This document shows, piece by piece, positions 19,107 through 28,083 of a DNA stretch of 64,000 nucleotides. This DNA comes from Stenotrophomonas nitritireducens. Lineage in GTDB: Bacteria; Pseudomonadota; Gammaproteobacteria; Xanthomonadales; Xanthomonadaceae. A program made the translations under genes and the position numbers. Every line of letters starts with the position of its first letter. Positions within the stretch are counted from its first letter, which is position 1. The stretch spans positions 124,001 through 188,000 of the forward strand of contig NZ_LDJG01000018.1 of NCBI RefSeq assembly GCF_001431425.1. The letters are read 5' to 3'. The notes beneath the pieces were generated by a model. That model was not told where the DNA came from, searched no databases, and was given only the letters and a program-made list of their open reading frames with translations.

Positions 19107-19195
19107 GCGGACGGTCCGCGGGCTGACGGTGGCGATGTAATAGTCTCCGCCGCAGCAGGCTCACTAAGCTGGCGCCGTCCTGCAGGAGCCAGCCG

Positions 19196-20143
19196 ATGAG
19201 CCACGACCACAACCATCTTCCCGGCGAGATCCGCCACGAGAAACCGCTGTGGTGGGCGCTCGCGCTGACCTCGTCCTACCTCGTGGTGGAAGTGATCGGC
19301 GCGTTCATGACCAACAGCCTGGCGCTGCTGTCGGATGCGGCGCACATGGCCACCGACGCGCTCGCGCTGGTGATCGCGCTGACCGCGGTGCGGCTGAGCC
19401 GGCGACCGCCGGATGCGCGCCGCACCTACGGCTACGCGCGGCTGGAAGCGCTGGGCGCGCTGGTCAATGGCGGCCTGTTGTTCGCGGTGGGCCTGTACAT
19501 CCTTTGGGAGGCGGCCGCCCGCTTCCGCGAGCCGCAGGCCATCGCCTCGAGCGGCATGCTGTGGGTGGCCAGCTTCGGCCTGCTGGTGAACCTGATCGCC
19601 ATGCGCCTGCTCAGCGCCGGCAGCGGCGAGAGCCTCAACGTCAAGGGCGCCTACCTGGAAGTGTGGAGCGACATGCTCGGCTCGGTGGCGGTGATCGTCG
19701 CCGCGCTGGTCATCCGCTTCACCGGCTGGACTCTGGTCGATCCGATCCTGGCCGTGCTGATCGGGCTGTGGGTATTGCCGCGCACCTGGGTGCTGCTGCG
19801 CGATGCCCTGAACGTGCTGCTGGAGGGCGTGCCCAAGGGCATGGCGCTGGCCGACGTGGAACAGGCGCTGCGCGGCCAGGCGGGCGTGGCCGACATCCAC
19901 GACCTGCATGTGTGGGCGCTGGGATCGAGCACGCCGGCGTTGACCGCGCACGTGGTGATGGCCGACGGGCAGGAGCCGGATGCGCTGCGGCGCGGACTGG
20001 CCGTGCTGCTGCACGAGCGCTTCGGCATCGACCATGTGACCCTGCAGGTGGAGGCCGATCATTGCGGCGACGCCTGCGCCGTGCATGCGCGGCAGGTGCC
20101 GCGGGGCGAAGACGACCACCAGGGCCACGACCACGTCCATTGA
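19196..20143 (+). CDS. Cation diffusion facilitator (CzcD/ZitB-like zinc exporter)
   Basis: A 315-residue inner-membrane metal/proton antiporter. Six hydrophobic helices are visible. Metal-site residues appear in LLSDAAHMATD (helix 2, HxxxD) and VWSDMLGSVAV (helix 5). The C-terminal cytoplasmic domain contains DIHDLHVWALGSSTPALTAHV. His-rich ends (MSHDHNHLPGE and DDHQGHDHVH) are typical of zinc or cobalt exporters. AGGAG precedes the ATG. It probably exports Zn2+, Cd2+ or Co2+. Confidence 0.93.
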   Translation: MSHDHNHLPGEIRHEKPLWWALALTSSYLVVEVIGAFMTNSLALLSDAAHMATDALALVIALTAVRLSRRPPDARRTYGYARLEALGALVNGGLLFAVGLYILWEAAARFREPQAIASSGMLWVASFGLLVNLIAMRLLSAGSGESLNVKGAYLEVWSDMLGSVAVIVAALVIRFTGWTLVDPILAVLIGLWVLPRTWVLLRDALNVLLEGVPKGMALADVEQALRGQAGVADIHDLHVWALGSSTPALTAHVVMADGQEPDALRRGLAVLLHERFGIDHVTLQVEADHCGDACAVHARQVPRGEDDHQGHDHVH

Positions 20144-20215
20144 GCGGCGCTGCTGGCGGGGGCGCCGGAATCGATGTATCTTCGCGGCAGGCAGCGGGGA
20201 CGCCGGAGATCGCAC

Positions 20216-20467
20216 ATGAGAACCGAACAGGAAATCGTCGATTCGCGCATCGTGATGCGTTCGCTCTGTGGCGCGCTGGCGCTGAGCGGCGCGGCGGCGA
20301 TGGTTTATCGCCTCCATCCGGTTGCCGTTGGCCGCACGCCATTCGACTACTGGCTGCTGGTGTCCATGATCGGCGCTCTCCATGCCGTCTGCCTGTTCGG
20401 CCATGTCGCGCTGAGGGGGCGGCTGCCGTCCTTCATGGCCAGGGCCGGCGATCCGGCGGGCAACTGA
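20216..20467 (+). CDS. Small putative membrane protein, unknown
   Basis: An 83-residue protein with two hydrophobic segments (SLCGALALSGAAAMVY and YWLLVSMIGALHAVCLFGHVAL) separated by a short basic loop. The start at 20216 (MRTEQEI) is supported by GGAGA 8 bases upstream. The stop abuts the end of the convergent TauE/SafE-like gene with no room for a separate terminator. I do not recognise the family; it may be lineage-specific. Confidence 0.6.
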   Translation: MRTEQEIVDSRIVMRSLCGALALSGAAAMVYRLHPVAVGRTPFDYWLLVSMIGALHAVCLFGHVALRGRLPSFMARAGDPAGN

Positions 20468-21205
20468 TCACCGGGATTGCAGCGGCTGGCAGCCCAGCGC
20501 GCTGAGCACGCCATGCAGCGCAGGCACCTGCATCAACCACGGCGCGGCGATGGTCAGCAGGCCGGCGGCGAGGACGAAGCCGGCCAATGCCGCGCGCAGG
20601 CCGGGACGTTGCAGCCAGCGGCCCATGCGCGCGCCGGACCAGGTCAGCGGCAGCATCACCGGCAGCGTGGCCAGGCCGAATACCGCCATCACCAGGGCGC
20701 CTCCCAGCGCATTGGCCTGCAGCCAGGCCACGCTCAACAGGCTCAGGCTCAGGCCGCAGGGCATCCAGCCCCACAGCGCGCCCAGCGCGAGACGCCGCCA
20801 GGCGCGGTCCGCCGGCAGCAGGTGCCGGTGCAGCGGCCGCAGCCACTGCCAGAGTTGCTGGCCCGGACGCGCCAGCAGATCGAAACGGCTGCCGCGGCCA
20901 AGCAGGCGCAGCGCAAGCAGTACCAGCGCAACGCCGACCGCGACGCGCACGCCCAGCGCCAATGCATCGCTGCGCGCCAGTCGCAGAATGCCGCCGCCGA
21001 GCCCGCCGGCCAGCGCGCCGGCCAGCGTGTAGCCGCCGATGCGGCCGAGATTGGCCTGCCAGGCGACGCTCAGGGCGCGGCCCGGCGCCATCGCCGGGAA
21101 GCCGGTGGCGATGCCGCCGCACATCACCGCGCAGTGCAGGCCGCCGAGCAGGCCGGCGACGAGGGCGGCGGTCAGGACCGGGATGTCCAGCGGCAGCACG
21201 TTCAA
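20468..21205 (-). CDS. Sulfite exporter TauE/SafE family protein (CcoH2/UreH-like)
   Basis: A 245-residue polytopic membrane protein starting LVAGLLGGLHCAVMCGGIATG, the Cys-containing first helix typical of the UreH/SafE-type proteins that accompany cbb3 oxidase assembly genes. A second Cys motif appears in GALWGWMPCGLSLSLL. The start appears to be TTG (21205), overlapping the ccoS stop codon, so translational coupling is likely. Position at the end of ccoGHIS suggests a part in copper delivery to or maturation of the oxidase; this is inferred from context. Confidence 0.85.
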   Translation of the reverse strand: MNVLPLDIPVLTAALVAGLLGGLHCAVMCGGIATGFPAMAPGRALSVAWQANLGRIGGYTLAGALAGGLGGGILRLARSDALALGVRVAVGVALVLLALRLLGRGSRFDLLARPGQQLWQWLRPLHRHLLPADRAWRRLALGALWGWMPCGLSLSLLSVAWLQANALGGALVMAVFGLATLPVMLPLTWSGARMGRWLQRPGLRAALAGFVLAAGLLTIAAPWLMQVPALHGVLSALGCQPLQSR

Positions 21206-21405
21206 CCGCCGCGGGTCGGATCCGTGGACGCGGTGTCCGCGGCCGCTCGCTGCGGCGGGGCGGGGCGGTCGTTGTCCTCGAGGATGTCCAGCGCAGGGGT
21301 ATCCAGATCGTCGAACTGGCCGCGCTTGACCGCCCAGATGAAGGCTGCCACGGCCAGCCCGAGCAGGACCAGGCTGATCGGGATCAGCATCAGCAGGATG
21401 GCCAT
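21202..21405 (-). CDS. ccoS: cbb3-type cytochrome oxidase assembly protein CcoS
   Basis: A 67-residue protein with one N-terminal transmembrane helix (LLMLIPISLVLLGLAVAAFIWAV), then the conserved KRGQFDDLDTPALDILEDN motif that defines CcoS (FixS). It is needed for cofactor insertion into CcoN. Its ATG overlaps the ccoI stop (TGATG), and its own stop overlaps the start of the next gene, so the group is a tight operon. The Pro/Ala/Thr-rich tail is slightly long for the family. Confidence 0.93.
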   Translation of the reverse strand: MAILLMLIPISLVLLGLAVAAFIWAVKRGQFDDLDTPALDILEDNDRPAPPQRAAADTASTDPTRGG

Positions 21406-23834
21406 CAGCTTGTCTCCATCGGTGGCTTGAGCCGCGCCAGGCGCAGGGCGTTGAGGGTCACGATCAGCGAGGACAGCGCCATGCCCAGCGCCGCCAGCCA
21501 CGGCGTGACCCAGCCGGCCGCGGCCAGGGGCAGCGCCAGCAGGTTGTAGCCGGTGGCCCAGGCCAGATTCTGGCGGATGATGCGCTGGGTGGCACGCGCC
21601 AGCGCGATCGCGGCGGGAATGCGGCGCAGGCCGCCGCCGGTGGTGACCAGGTCGGCGGCGCGGTGCGCCAGCGAGGCGCCTTCGCCCATGGCGATGGAGA
21701 CATCGGCGCCGGCCAGCACCGGCGCGTCGTTGAGGCCGTCGCCGACCATCGCCACGACCCGGCCTTCGGCCTGCAGCCGCCGCACCAGTTCCAGCTTGTC
21801 TTCCGGCGACTGCCGCGCGTGTGCGTCTTCCAGCCCGAGCATCGCGGCCATGCGCTGCACCGCGGCCTGGCCATCGCCACTGGCCAGATGCACGCGCAGG
21901 CCCTGCGCGCGCAGCGCGGCCAGTGCCTGCGCAGCGTCGTCGCGGGCGCGTTCCTCCAGCACGAAGCGGGCGGCGGCATGCTGGCCGTCGCCCAGCCACA
22001 GCGCGCCGTCGTCCTCGCGCGCGGCGGCGAAGTCAGCCCGGCCCAGGCGCCACTGGCGGCCATCCACCACGCCCTGCACGCCGCGTCCGGGCACGGCTTC
22101 GACCTGGGCGGCGGAAAGCGTGCCGGTGGCGTCGCGGAGGAAGGCGGCGGCCAGCGGATGGCCGCTGTCGCGTTCCAGCGCGGCGGCGATGTCCAGCGCG
22201 GTGGCCGCATCCAGCCGGGCATCCAGCACCTGCGTGGTGGCCAGCACCGGGCGGCCGTCGCTGAGCGTGCCGGTCTTGTCGAACACGATGTCGGTGGCGC
22301 GCGCCAGCGTGTCCATCGCGTCCGCGCGCACCGCCAGCAGGCCGATGCGGGCCAGCGCGCCATGCGCGGTGGCCAGCGCCGCCGGAACCGACAGCGACAG
22401 TGCGCAGGGGCAGCTGATGACCAGCAGGGCGAGGGTGACCTCCAGGGCGCGTTCGGGCTGGTAGTGCCACCAGCCGGCGAATACGACCAGCGCCACCGGC
22501 AGCAGCGCCAGCACGAAACGGCTGCCGATGCGGTCGGCCAGGCGCGCCAGCGCGGGCCGGTGCTCCTGTGCCTGTTCGACCAGCCGCGCCAGCTGCGACA
22601 GGCGGGTAGCGGTGCCGGTCAGGGCGACGCGCAGCCGTGCCGGGCGTTCGCGGCAGACGGTGCCGGCGTAGACCGGCTCGCCGGGCTGCTTGCGCACCGG
22701 CGCCGATTCGCCGGTCAGCAGCGCCTCCTCGAACCAGGCCTCGTCGTCGCCGTCGCCGAGCAGCACGCCGTCGGCGGGTACCGCTTCGCCGGCCGCAACG
22801 CAGGCCACGTCGCCAACGTCCAGCGCCGCCAACGGCACGGACTCGCGGCGGCCGTCGGCCAGTTCGCGGGTGGCGAAGGCCGGGCGCGCACGCGCCAGCG
22901 CGTCGACCTGGGCGCTGGCCACCGAGCGCGCGCGCTGTTCGAGCATGCGCGCGGCCAGCAGCAGGAACACGAACATCACCGCCGCGTCGTACCAGACGTG
23001 CGGACCGCCGCGGATGGTTTCCAGCAGGCTGGCCAGGTAGGCGAGCAGGGTGGAGCTGGCGATCAGCACGTCCATGCCCAGGCGGCGTTCGCGCAGTTCG
23101 CGCATCGCCCCGGACAGGAACGGCCAGCCGGAATAGAACACCACCGGCGTGCACAGCAGGAAGGTCAGCCAGCGGAAGAAATCGCGGGTGGGCACCGGCA
23201 TGGTGCTGTTGAAATCCAGGTACAGCGCCTCGGCCAGCATCATCGCCTGCAGCATGCCGAGCCCGGCGATGCCCAGCCGCAGCAGCCAGCGCCGGCGCTC
23301 GCGGGTGCGCTGCCGCTCGGCGGCCTCGCTGCCGGCCAGGTAGGGGCGGTAGCCGAGCATCGCCAGCCGCCGCAGCGGCGCCGACAGCGCGGTGCGCGCC
23401 GGGTCCCAGGCGATGCGGATGCGGCCGGTGACGGCGTTGGCGCCGCAGTCGATCACGCCCGGCTCGCGCGCCAGCGCGCGATCGATCAGCCAGGCGCAGG
23501 CCGCGCAGCGCATGCCGTCGGTGAGCAGGGTGATCTCGCGGCCGCCCGCTATCTGGCGGCTGTGCTCGGCCTGCACGTCGGTGCGGTCCCAGACCGCCAG
23601 GTCGGGCAGGTCTTCGCCCACGCGCGCGGCATTGGCGCTGCGCAGGCGGTAATAGCCGTCCAGGTCGGCGCTGGCGATCCACTCGGCGGCAGCCGCGCAG
23701 CCATGGCAGCAGAAGGCCTGCGTGACGCCGCCCTGCGCCGCCAGGTGCGGCTGGGCCGGCAGTGCTTCGCCGCAGTGATGGCAGGCGCCGGTGGCCGCGG
23801 TATCGGCGGGCGACCGGGCCGGATCGGCGACCAC
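21405..23834 (-). CDS. ccoI: Copper-translocating P1B-type ATPase CcoI (FixI)
   Basis: Exports or delivers Cu+ for cbb3 oxidase assembly. An N-terminal Cys-rich domain (CHHCGEALP, FCCHGCAAAAEW) is characteristic of CcoI. A heavy-metal-associated domain follows with GMRCAACAWL. After that come eight transmembrane segments with the ion-binding SCPCALSLS, the phosphorylation site DKTGTLSD, the ATP-binding HP motif (SGHPLA) and the GDGLNDAPVL hinge. 809 residues with a GTG start at 23834, eight bases after the ccoH stop. The N-terminal domain distinguishes it from general copper exporters such as CopA. Confidence 0.95.
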   Translation of the reverse strand: MVADPARSPADTAATGACHHCGEALPAQPHLAAQGGVTQAFCCHGCAAAAEWIASADLDGYYRLRSANAARVGEDLPDLAVWDRTDVQAEHSRQIAGGREITLLTDGMRCAACAWLIDRALAREPGVIDCGANAVTGRIRIAWDPARTALSAPLRRLAMLGYRPYLAGSEAAERQRTRERRRWLLRLGIAGLGMLQAMMLAEALYLDFNSTMPVPTRDFFRWLTFLLCTPVVFYSGWPFLSGAMRELRERRLGMDVLIASSTLLAYLASLLETIRGGPHVWYDAAVMFVFLLLAARMLEQRARSVASAQVDALARARPAFATRELADGRRESVPLAALDVGDVACVAAGEAVPADGVLLGDGDDEAWFEEALLTGESAPVRKQPGEPVYAGTVCRERPARLRVALTGTATRLSQLARLVEQAQEHRPALARLADRIGSRFVLALLPVALVVFAGWWHYQPERALEVTLALLVISCPCALSLSVPAALATAHGALARIGLLAVRADAMDTLARATDIVFDKTGTLSDGRPVLATTQVLDARLDAATALDIAAALERDSGHPLAAAFLRDATGTLSAAQVEAVPGRGVQGVVDGRQWRLGRADFAAAREDDGALWLGDGQHAAARFVLEERARDDAAQALAALRAQGLRVHLASGDGQAAVQRMAAMLGLEDAHARQSPEDKLELVRRLQAEGRVVAMVGDGLNDAPVLAGADVSIAMGEGASLAHRAADLVTTGGGLRRIPAAIALARATQRIIRQNLAWATGYNLLALPLAAAGWVTPWLAALGMALSSLIVTLNALRLARLKPPMETS

Positions 23835-23842
23835 GGCCAGGC

Positions 23843-24346
23843 TCAGTGTTCCCCGCCCAGCGAGGGGGAGAGGCGGGCGGCGTGCTGCTGCTTCGGCAAC
23901 CGGCCATGCAGGCGCCAGCGGCCCTCGGCGTCGCGCAGCTGCACGACCCAGTCGTGCTCGGCGTCCACGGCCTTTTCGATGCGCCAGCCCGGACCCTGCG
24001 GCGCCAGTTCCAGGCGCAGGTCGTCGGACTGGCGGGTGGGGTGTTCCAGCACCAGCTGCAGCGGCGCGTGGGTGGCGAACCTGCCCGTGGCCGGGAGGAC
24101 TTCGATGACACCGTCCTCCACGCGCAGCACGGCGCTCAGGCCCAGCTTCTGCGCCGCTTCGTCAGGGCCGAGGTCGGTGGTCTGGATCTGCGACACGCGC
24201 TGCACCGGATCGGACACGACGTCGGCGCCCCCCGAACGCACGGCGACGATCACCAGCCCGACGCCGGCCACGATGGACAGCAGCGGCAGGCCGACCACCA
24301 GCCAGAACACGGGGATGCGCCAGGGGGATTTCGGGTTTTCGTTCAT
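23843..24346 (-). CDS. ccoH: FixH/CcoH family cbb3 oxidase assembly protein
   Basis: A 167-residue membrane protein with one N-terminal transmembrane helix (IPVFWLVVGLPLLSIVAGVGLVI) and a periplasmic beta-rich domain, as in FixH. CcoH associates with cbb3 subunits during assembly. The ATG overlaps the ccoG stop as ATGA. Sequence similarity in the periplasmic part is hard to judge by eye; the position between ccoG and ccoI is the main support. Confidence 0.88.
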   Translation of the reverse strand: MNENPKSPWRIPVFWLVVGLPLLSIVAGVGLVIVAVRSGGADVVSDPVQRVSQIQTTDLGPDEAAQKLGLSAVLRVEDGVIEVLPATGRFATHAPLQLVLEHPTRQSDDLRLELAPQGPGWRIEKAVDAEHDWVVQLRDAEGRWRLHGRLPKQQHAARLSPSLGGEH

Positions 24347-25893
24347 TGCACCGGACCAAAGAAACTGCTTTCGACGACGCGCTTCTCGCCGCCATCCTCG
24401 CGCTCGACCACGAAGCGCAGGGCGCGGCGGCCGCTGACTTCGCCGTCGGCGACCACGTTCAACGCCACCGGCAGCACCTGCTCCGGACCGGCCTGGACTT
24501 CGGTCTGGCCGCCCAGGCGCAGGCCGGCGTCGGCCGGTTCCAGGGTGATGCGGTAACGGCGGGTTTCCTGGCTCTTGTTGATCAGCTTGAGCGTGTAGTC
24601 GTTGGCGATGCTGCCGTCGGCGGACTGGCGGTACAGCGCGTTGCGGTCGCGCAGCACCTCGGCGATCAGTTCGCTGCGGTGGGTCACGCCCCAGGCCCAG
24701 GCGCCGCACAGGCCCAGCAGGAGCAGGCCATACACGAAGATGCGCGGACGCAGCACGCGGGTAGGCTTGCCGTCGATGGCGTTCTGCGTGGAGTAGCGGA
24801 TCAGGCCATGCGGGTAGCCCATCTTGTCCATCACTTCATCGCAGGCATCGATGCAGGCGCCGCAGGCGATGCACTCGTACTGCAGGCCGTTGCGGATGTC
24901 GATGCCGGTCGGGCAGACCTGCACGCAGATGGTGCAGTCGATGCAGTCGCCCAGTTCCTCGGGCGCGAACTTCGGCAGCGGCGCGACCTCGGCCAGCTCG
25001 CCGTCCCAGGTGATCGTGCCCTTGGCGTGCGCGGCCTGGGTGGCGGCGGAAGGATGCAGGCCGGCGCGGAACACGTAGTCGTAGGCGACCGACGGGATCA
25101 GCAGGCCCCGCGCGCGTTCCAGCACGCTGCCCAGGCCACGCTTGCGCGGGCCGCGCGGTTCGCCGCGCATCGGGTCGTAGGCGATCAGCAGGGTGTTGCG
25201 GTCGAACATCGCGCTCTGGAAGCGCGCGTAGGGGCACATGTACTTGCACACCTGCTCGCGCAGGATGCCGGCAAAGCCCCAGGTCGCCAGCGCATAGAAC
25301 AGCACCCAGAAGGTTTCCCAGCCGCCCCAGTCGAACGGCAGCAGGCGCGATCCCAGGTCGCGGATGGGAGTAAAGAAGCCGACGAAGGTGAAGCCGGTCC
25401 ACAGCGCGAACAGCAGCCAGAACAGGTGTTTGCCGCCCTTGCGCAGTACTTTTTCGCGGTTCCACGGGCCGGCGTCGAGCTTCATGCGCCGGGAGCGGTC
25501 GCCCTCGAACCAGCGTTCCATCCACAGGAAGGTCTCGGTCCACACCGTCTGCGGGCAGGCATAGCCGCACCACAGGCGTCCGGCCAGGGCGGTGGAGAAG
25601 AACAGGGTCATCGCCGCGATGATCAGCAGCATGGCAAGGAACAAGAAGTCCTGCGGCCAGAACACCAGCCCGAAGATGTAGAACTTGCGTGCGGGCAGGT
25701 CGAACAGCACCGCCTGGCGGCCGTCCCACGACAGCCACGGGAACAGGTAGTACATGCCCAGCAGCCACACCACCGCGGCCACGCGCAGCCGGTTGAAGCG
25801 CCCGGAGACGTCGCGGGGATAGACCTTGCGCTCGCTGACGTAGAACGAATTGCCCTGGTCGTCCACGACATCCAGCGGAATGCGCTTGCTCAT
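24343..25893 (-). CDS. ccoG: cbb3 oxidase accessory polyferredoxin CcoG (RdxA/FixG)
   Basis: A 516-residue membrane-bound iron-sulfur protein proposed to reduce copper for oxidase assembly. About five transmembrane segments surround a FixG-type core with CGYACPQTVWTE and REQVCKYMCPYARFQ. Two cytoplasmic [4Fe-4S] clusters are shown by CIDCTICVQVCP and CIACGACIDACD. The C-terminal Ig-like domain (after WAWGVTHRSEL) ends at 24343. The 156-bp gap before it leaves room for a separate promoter. Confidence 0.95.
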   Translation of the reverse strand: MSKRIPLDVVDDQGNSFYVSERKVYPRDVSGRFNRLRVAAVVWLLGMYYLFPWLSWDGRQAVLFDLPARKFYIFGLVFWPQDFLFLAMLLIIAAMTLFFSTALAGRLWCGYACPQTVWTETFLWMERWFEGDRSRRMKLDAGPWNREKVLRKGGKHLFWLLFALWTGFTFVGFFTPIRDLGSRLLPFDWGGWETFWVLFYALATWGFAGILREQVCKYMCPYARFQSAMFDRNTLLIAYDPMRGEPRGPRKRGLGSVLERARGLLIPSVAYDYVFRAGLHPSAATQAAHAKGTITWDGELAEVAPLPKFAPEELGDCIDCTICVQVCPTGIDIRNGLQYECIACGACIDACDEVMDKMGYPHGLIRYSTQNAIDGKPTRVLRPRIFVYGLLLLGLCGAWAWGVTHRSELIAEVLRDRNALYRQSADGSIANDYTLKLINKSQETRRYRITLEPADAGLRLGGQTEVQAGPEQVLPVALNVVADGEVSGRRALRFVVEREDGGEKRVVESSFFGPVQ

Positions 25894-26049
25894 GGCGTGC
25901 GTTCCAGGGTGGCCGCCGCGGGCGGCGAGGGAGGATGCGGGAACGGGCGGGTGACGGTCATGACGTAGGCGTGGCGTGTTGCTGCGCGGGGGCGATCAGT
26001 ATCGGTCTGTAACGAAAGCAGGGAAGCGACGGATTGTCGCAGCCGCCGT

Positions 26050-26349
26050 TCAACGGTCCGGCGGCAGTGCGCGGTTGAAGCGGCTGGCGGGGCGCAACAG
26101 GATCCAGGTGAACAGGCTCGAGGACGCGGTGGCCAGCCAGAACATGGCGAAGCCCAGCGTATAGCCGAGCTCGCGCGAGATCTGCAGGTCGGGGAAGGTC
26201 ATGTCGCGCAGCGTCAGCGGGTCGACGAAGGCGAAGAACACCATCGTCGCCACGCCTGCGGCGAAAAAGCTGGGCCAGGCGATGGCCCCCACGCGCTGGG
26301 CCAGCGGACGTGGGGGATGGTCGAAGCGTGGCTCGCTGAAGTCGGTCAC
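26050..26349 (-). CDS. Small membrane protein between ccoP and ccoG, unknown
   Basis: A 99-residue protein with two hydrophobic helices (AWPSFFAAGVATMVFFAFV and LGYTLGFAMFWLATASSSLFTWILL). It starts at a GTG that overlaps the ccoP stop (GTGA), so it is translationally coupled to the oxidase subunits. The first helix begins after an Arg-Phe-Asp-His-Pro segment. No known cco subunit matches by eye; it is too long for CcoQ, which is present separately. A lineage-specific assembly or stabilising subunit is a reasonable guess from position only. Confidence 0.75.
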   Translation of the reverse strand: MTDFSEPRFDHPPRPLAQRVGAIAWPSFFAAGVATMVFFAFVDPLTLRDMTFPDLQISRELGYTLGFAMFWLATASSSLFTWILLRPASRFNRALPPDR

Positions 26350-27287
26350 TTTGCGCTCGTGCTGGCCCTAGTGTCCGCCTGATTATGCGACAACGACCAG
26401 ACGTAGGCGGCGACCAGGCGGACGCGGGTCTCGCCGAGCAGTTCGCGGTGCGCCGGCATGGTGCCGTGGCGGCCTTCGGTGATCGTCTTGTACAGGCTTT
26501 CGCGGCTGTTGCCGTAGAGCCAGTAGTTGTCGGTCAGGTCCGGCGCGCCGATGTCCTGGTTGCCCTTGCCGTCCACGCCATGGCAGGCCACGCAGACGCC
26601 GTCGTACAGCTTCTTGCCGCGGGCGGCCATGTAGTTGTTCTGCAGGGTTTCCGGAGCCGACAGGGTGCGCACGTAGGCGATGGTGTAGTCCACCGCTTCC
26701 GGGCCGCCCATGCCGGTCAGCACCGTGCCCCATTCCGGCATGACGCCTTCGCGGCCGTCCAGCACCGTTTCCAGGATGCGATCGGGCGAACCGCCCCAAT
26801 GCCAGATGTCGTCGGTCAGGTTCGGGTAGCCGATGGCGCCCTGGCCCGAGGAGCCGTGGCAGGTGGCGCAGGTATTGCCGAAGATCGAGCGGCCCAGCGC
26901 CAGCGCCTTCGGGTCCTTGGCCAGCTGGTCGATCGGCTGGCCGGCGTAGGGCTTGAAGGTCTGCTCCAGCTTGGCGTCTTCGACCGCCTTGTCCGCGGCA
27001 TGCTCCTTCTGCGAGGTCCAGCCGCTGTAGCCGGGGATGTTGCCCAGGCCGCCGTACCAGAACAGATAGCCGATGGCGAAGATGATGGTCAGGTAGAACA
27101 GGTTGATCCACCAGCGCGGCAGCGGCTTGTTGTACTCGGTGATGTCGCCGTCCCAGGTATGCAGCGTGTCCTCCGGCTTCGGGTCGCCGGGGCGGCGGCG
27201 CGCGGTCCACCACAGCAGCCACACGCAGCCCAGGATGTTCAGCGCAACCAGGGCGATGACGTACCACGTCCATCCCATGCTCATCAT
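26346..27287 (-). CDS. ccoP: cbb3 oxidase diheme subunit CcoP
   Basis: Carries electrons from soluble donors to CcoN. 313 residues: two N-terminal transmembrane helices (10-28 and 60-80), a linker, then two c-type cytochrome domains with CATCH (140-144) and CVACH (232-236). The axial Met residues are in EGVMPEWG and GTMPAHRE. The extra N-terminal helix is common in gammaproteobacterial CcoP. ATG overlaps the ccoQ stop. Confidence 0.97.
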   Translation of the reverse strand: MMSMGWTWYVIALVALNILGCVWLLWWTARRRPGDPKPEDTLHTWDGDITEYNKPLPRWWINLFYLTIIFAIGYLFWYGGLGNIPGYSGWTSQKEHAADKAVEDAKLEQTFKPYAGQPIDQLAKDPKALALGRSIFGNTCATCHGSSGQGAIGYPNLTDDIWHWGGSPDRILETVLDGREGVMPEWGTVLTGMGGPEAVDYTIAYVRTLSAPETLQNNYMAARGKKLYDGVCVACHGVDGKGNQDIGAPDLTDNYWLYGNSRESLYKTITEGRHGTMPAHRELLGETRVRLVAAYVWSLSHNQADTRASTSAK

Positions 27288-27442
27288 GCGCGCTCTCCCC
27301 CGTTGCCGTATTGCACGTCGTCCTCTTCCAGCGGCAGGCGTGCCGCATCCTCGAATTCACGCTTGCGCTTCGGGCTCCAGGCCCAGATCCAGCCGCCGAT
27401 GAACAGCATCAGCAGCAGCGCGGTCACGATCCCGGAGATCAT
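27284..27442 (-). CDS. ccoQ: cbb3 oxidase subunit CcoQ
   Basis: A 52-residue single-helix protein ([21 protein letters not shown]) followed by the conserved [19 protein letters not shown] tail of CcoQ/FixQ, which stabilises the complex. ATGA overlaps both neighbours (ccoO stop and ccoP start), showing tight coupling. Confidence 0.95.
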   Translation of the reverse strand: MISGIVTALLLMLFIGGWIWAWSPKRKREFEDAARLPLEEDDVQYGNGGERA

Positions 27443-28068
27443 TGCTGGCCTCCCCGCGGCGCATGCCGCCCCAGACCCTGCAGGTAGGCGACGACCGCAT
27501 CCAGCTCGGTCTTGCCCTTGACGTCCTCGGCCGCACTGGCGAGCTGCTCGTCGGTGTAGGGATCGCCCAGCTTCCTGAGCGCGGCCATGTGCCGGGCGAC
27601 AGTCGCCCCGTCCAGTTCGTTCTTTTCCAGCCATGGGAAGCTGGGCATGTTCGACTCGGGCACGACGTCGCGCGGGTTGATCAGGTGCACCCGGTGCCAG
27701 GCGTCGGAATAACGGCCGCCGACACGCGCCAGGTCCGGGCCGGTGCGCTTGCTGCCCCACTGGAAGGGACGGTCGTAGACCGATTCGCCGGCCAGCGAGT
27801 AGTGGCCGTAGCGCTCGGTTTCGAAGCGCAGGGTGCGCACCATCTGCGAATGGCAGTTGTAGCAGCCCTCGCGGACGTAGATGTCGCGCCCGGCCAGTTC
27901 CAGCGCCGGGTAGGGCTCCACGCCCTCCAGCGGCTTGATCGCCTCGGCCTGGAACATCAGCGGCACGATCTCGGCCAGGCCGCCGAACGACACGGCCACC
28001 GCGATCAGCACCGCCATCAGGCCGACGTTCTTCTCGACTTTCTCGTGGGGATTCTTGTTATCGCTCAT
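27439..28068 (-). CDS. ccoO: cbb3 oxidase monoheme subunit CcoO
   Basis: A 209-residue membrane-anchored c-type cytochrome: one N-terminal helix ([21 protein letters not shown]), then the heme site CYNCH (69-73) in [18 protein letters not shown]. The axial Met is in [10 protein letters not shown]. Length matches the family. AAGGA precedes the ATG. Confidence 0.97.
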   Translation of the reverse strand: MSDNKNPHEKVEKNVGLMAVLIAVAVSFGGLAEIVPLMFQAEAIKPLEGVEPYPALELAGRDIYVREGCYNCHSQMVRTLRFETERYGHYSLAGESVYDRPFQWGSKRTGPDLARVGGRYSDAWHRVHLINPRDVVPESNMPSFPWLEKNELDGATVARHMAALRKLGDPYTDEQLASAAEDVKGKTELDAVVAYLQGLGRHAPRGGQQ

Positions 28069-28083
28069 GGGGTTCCTTCCTCC

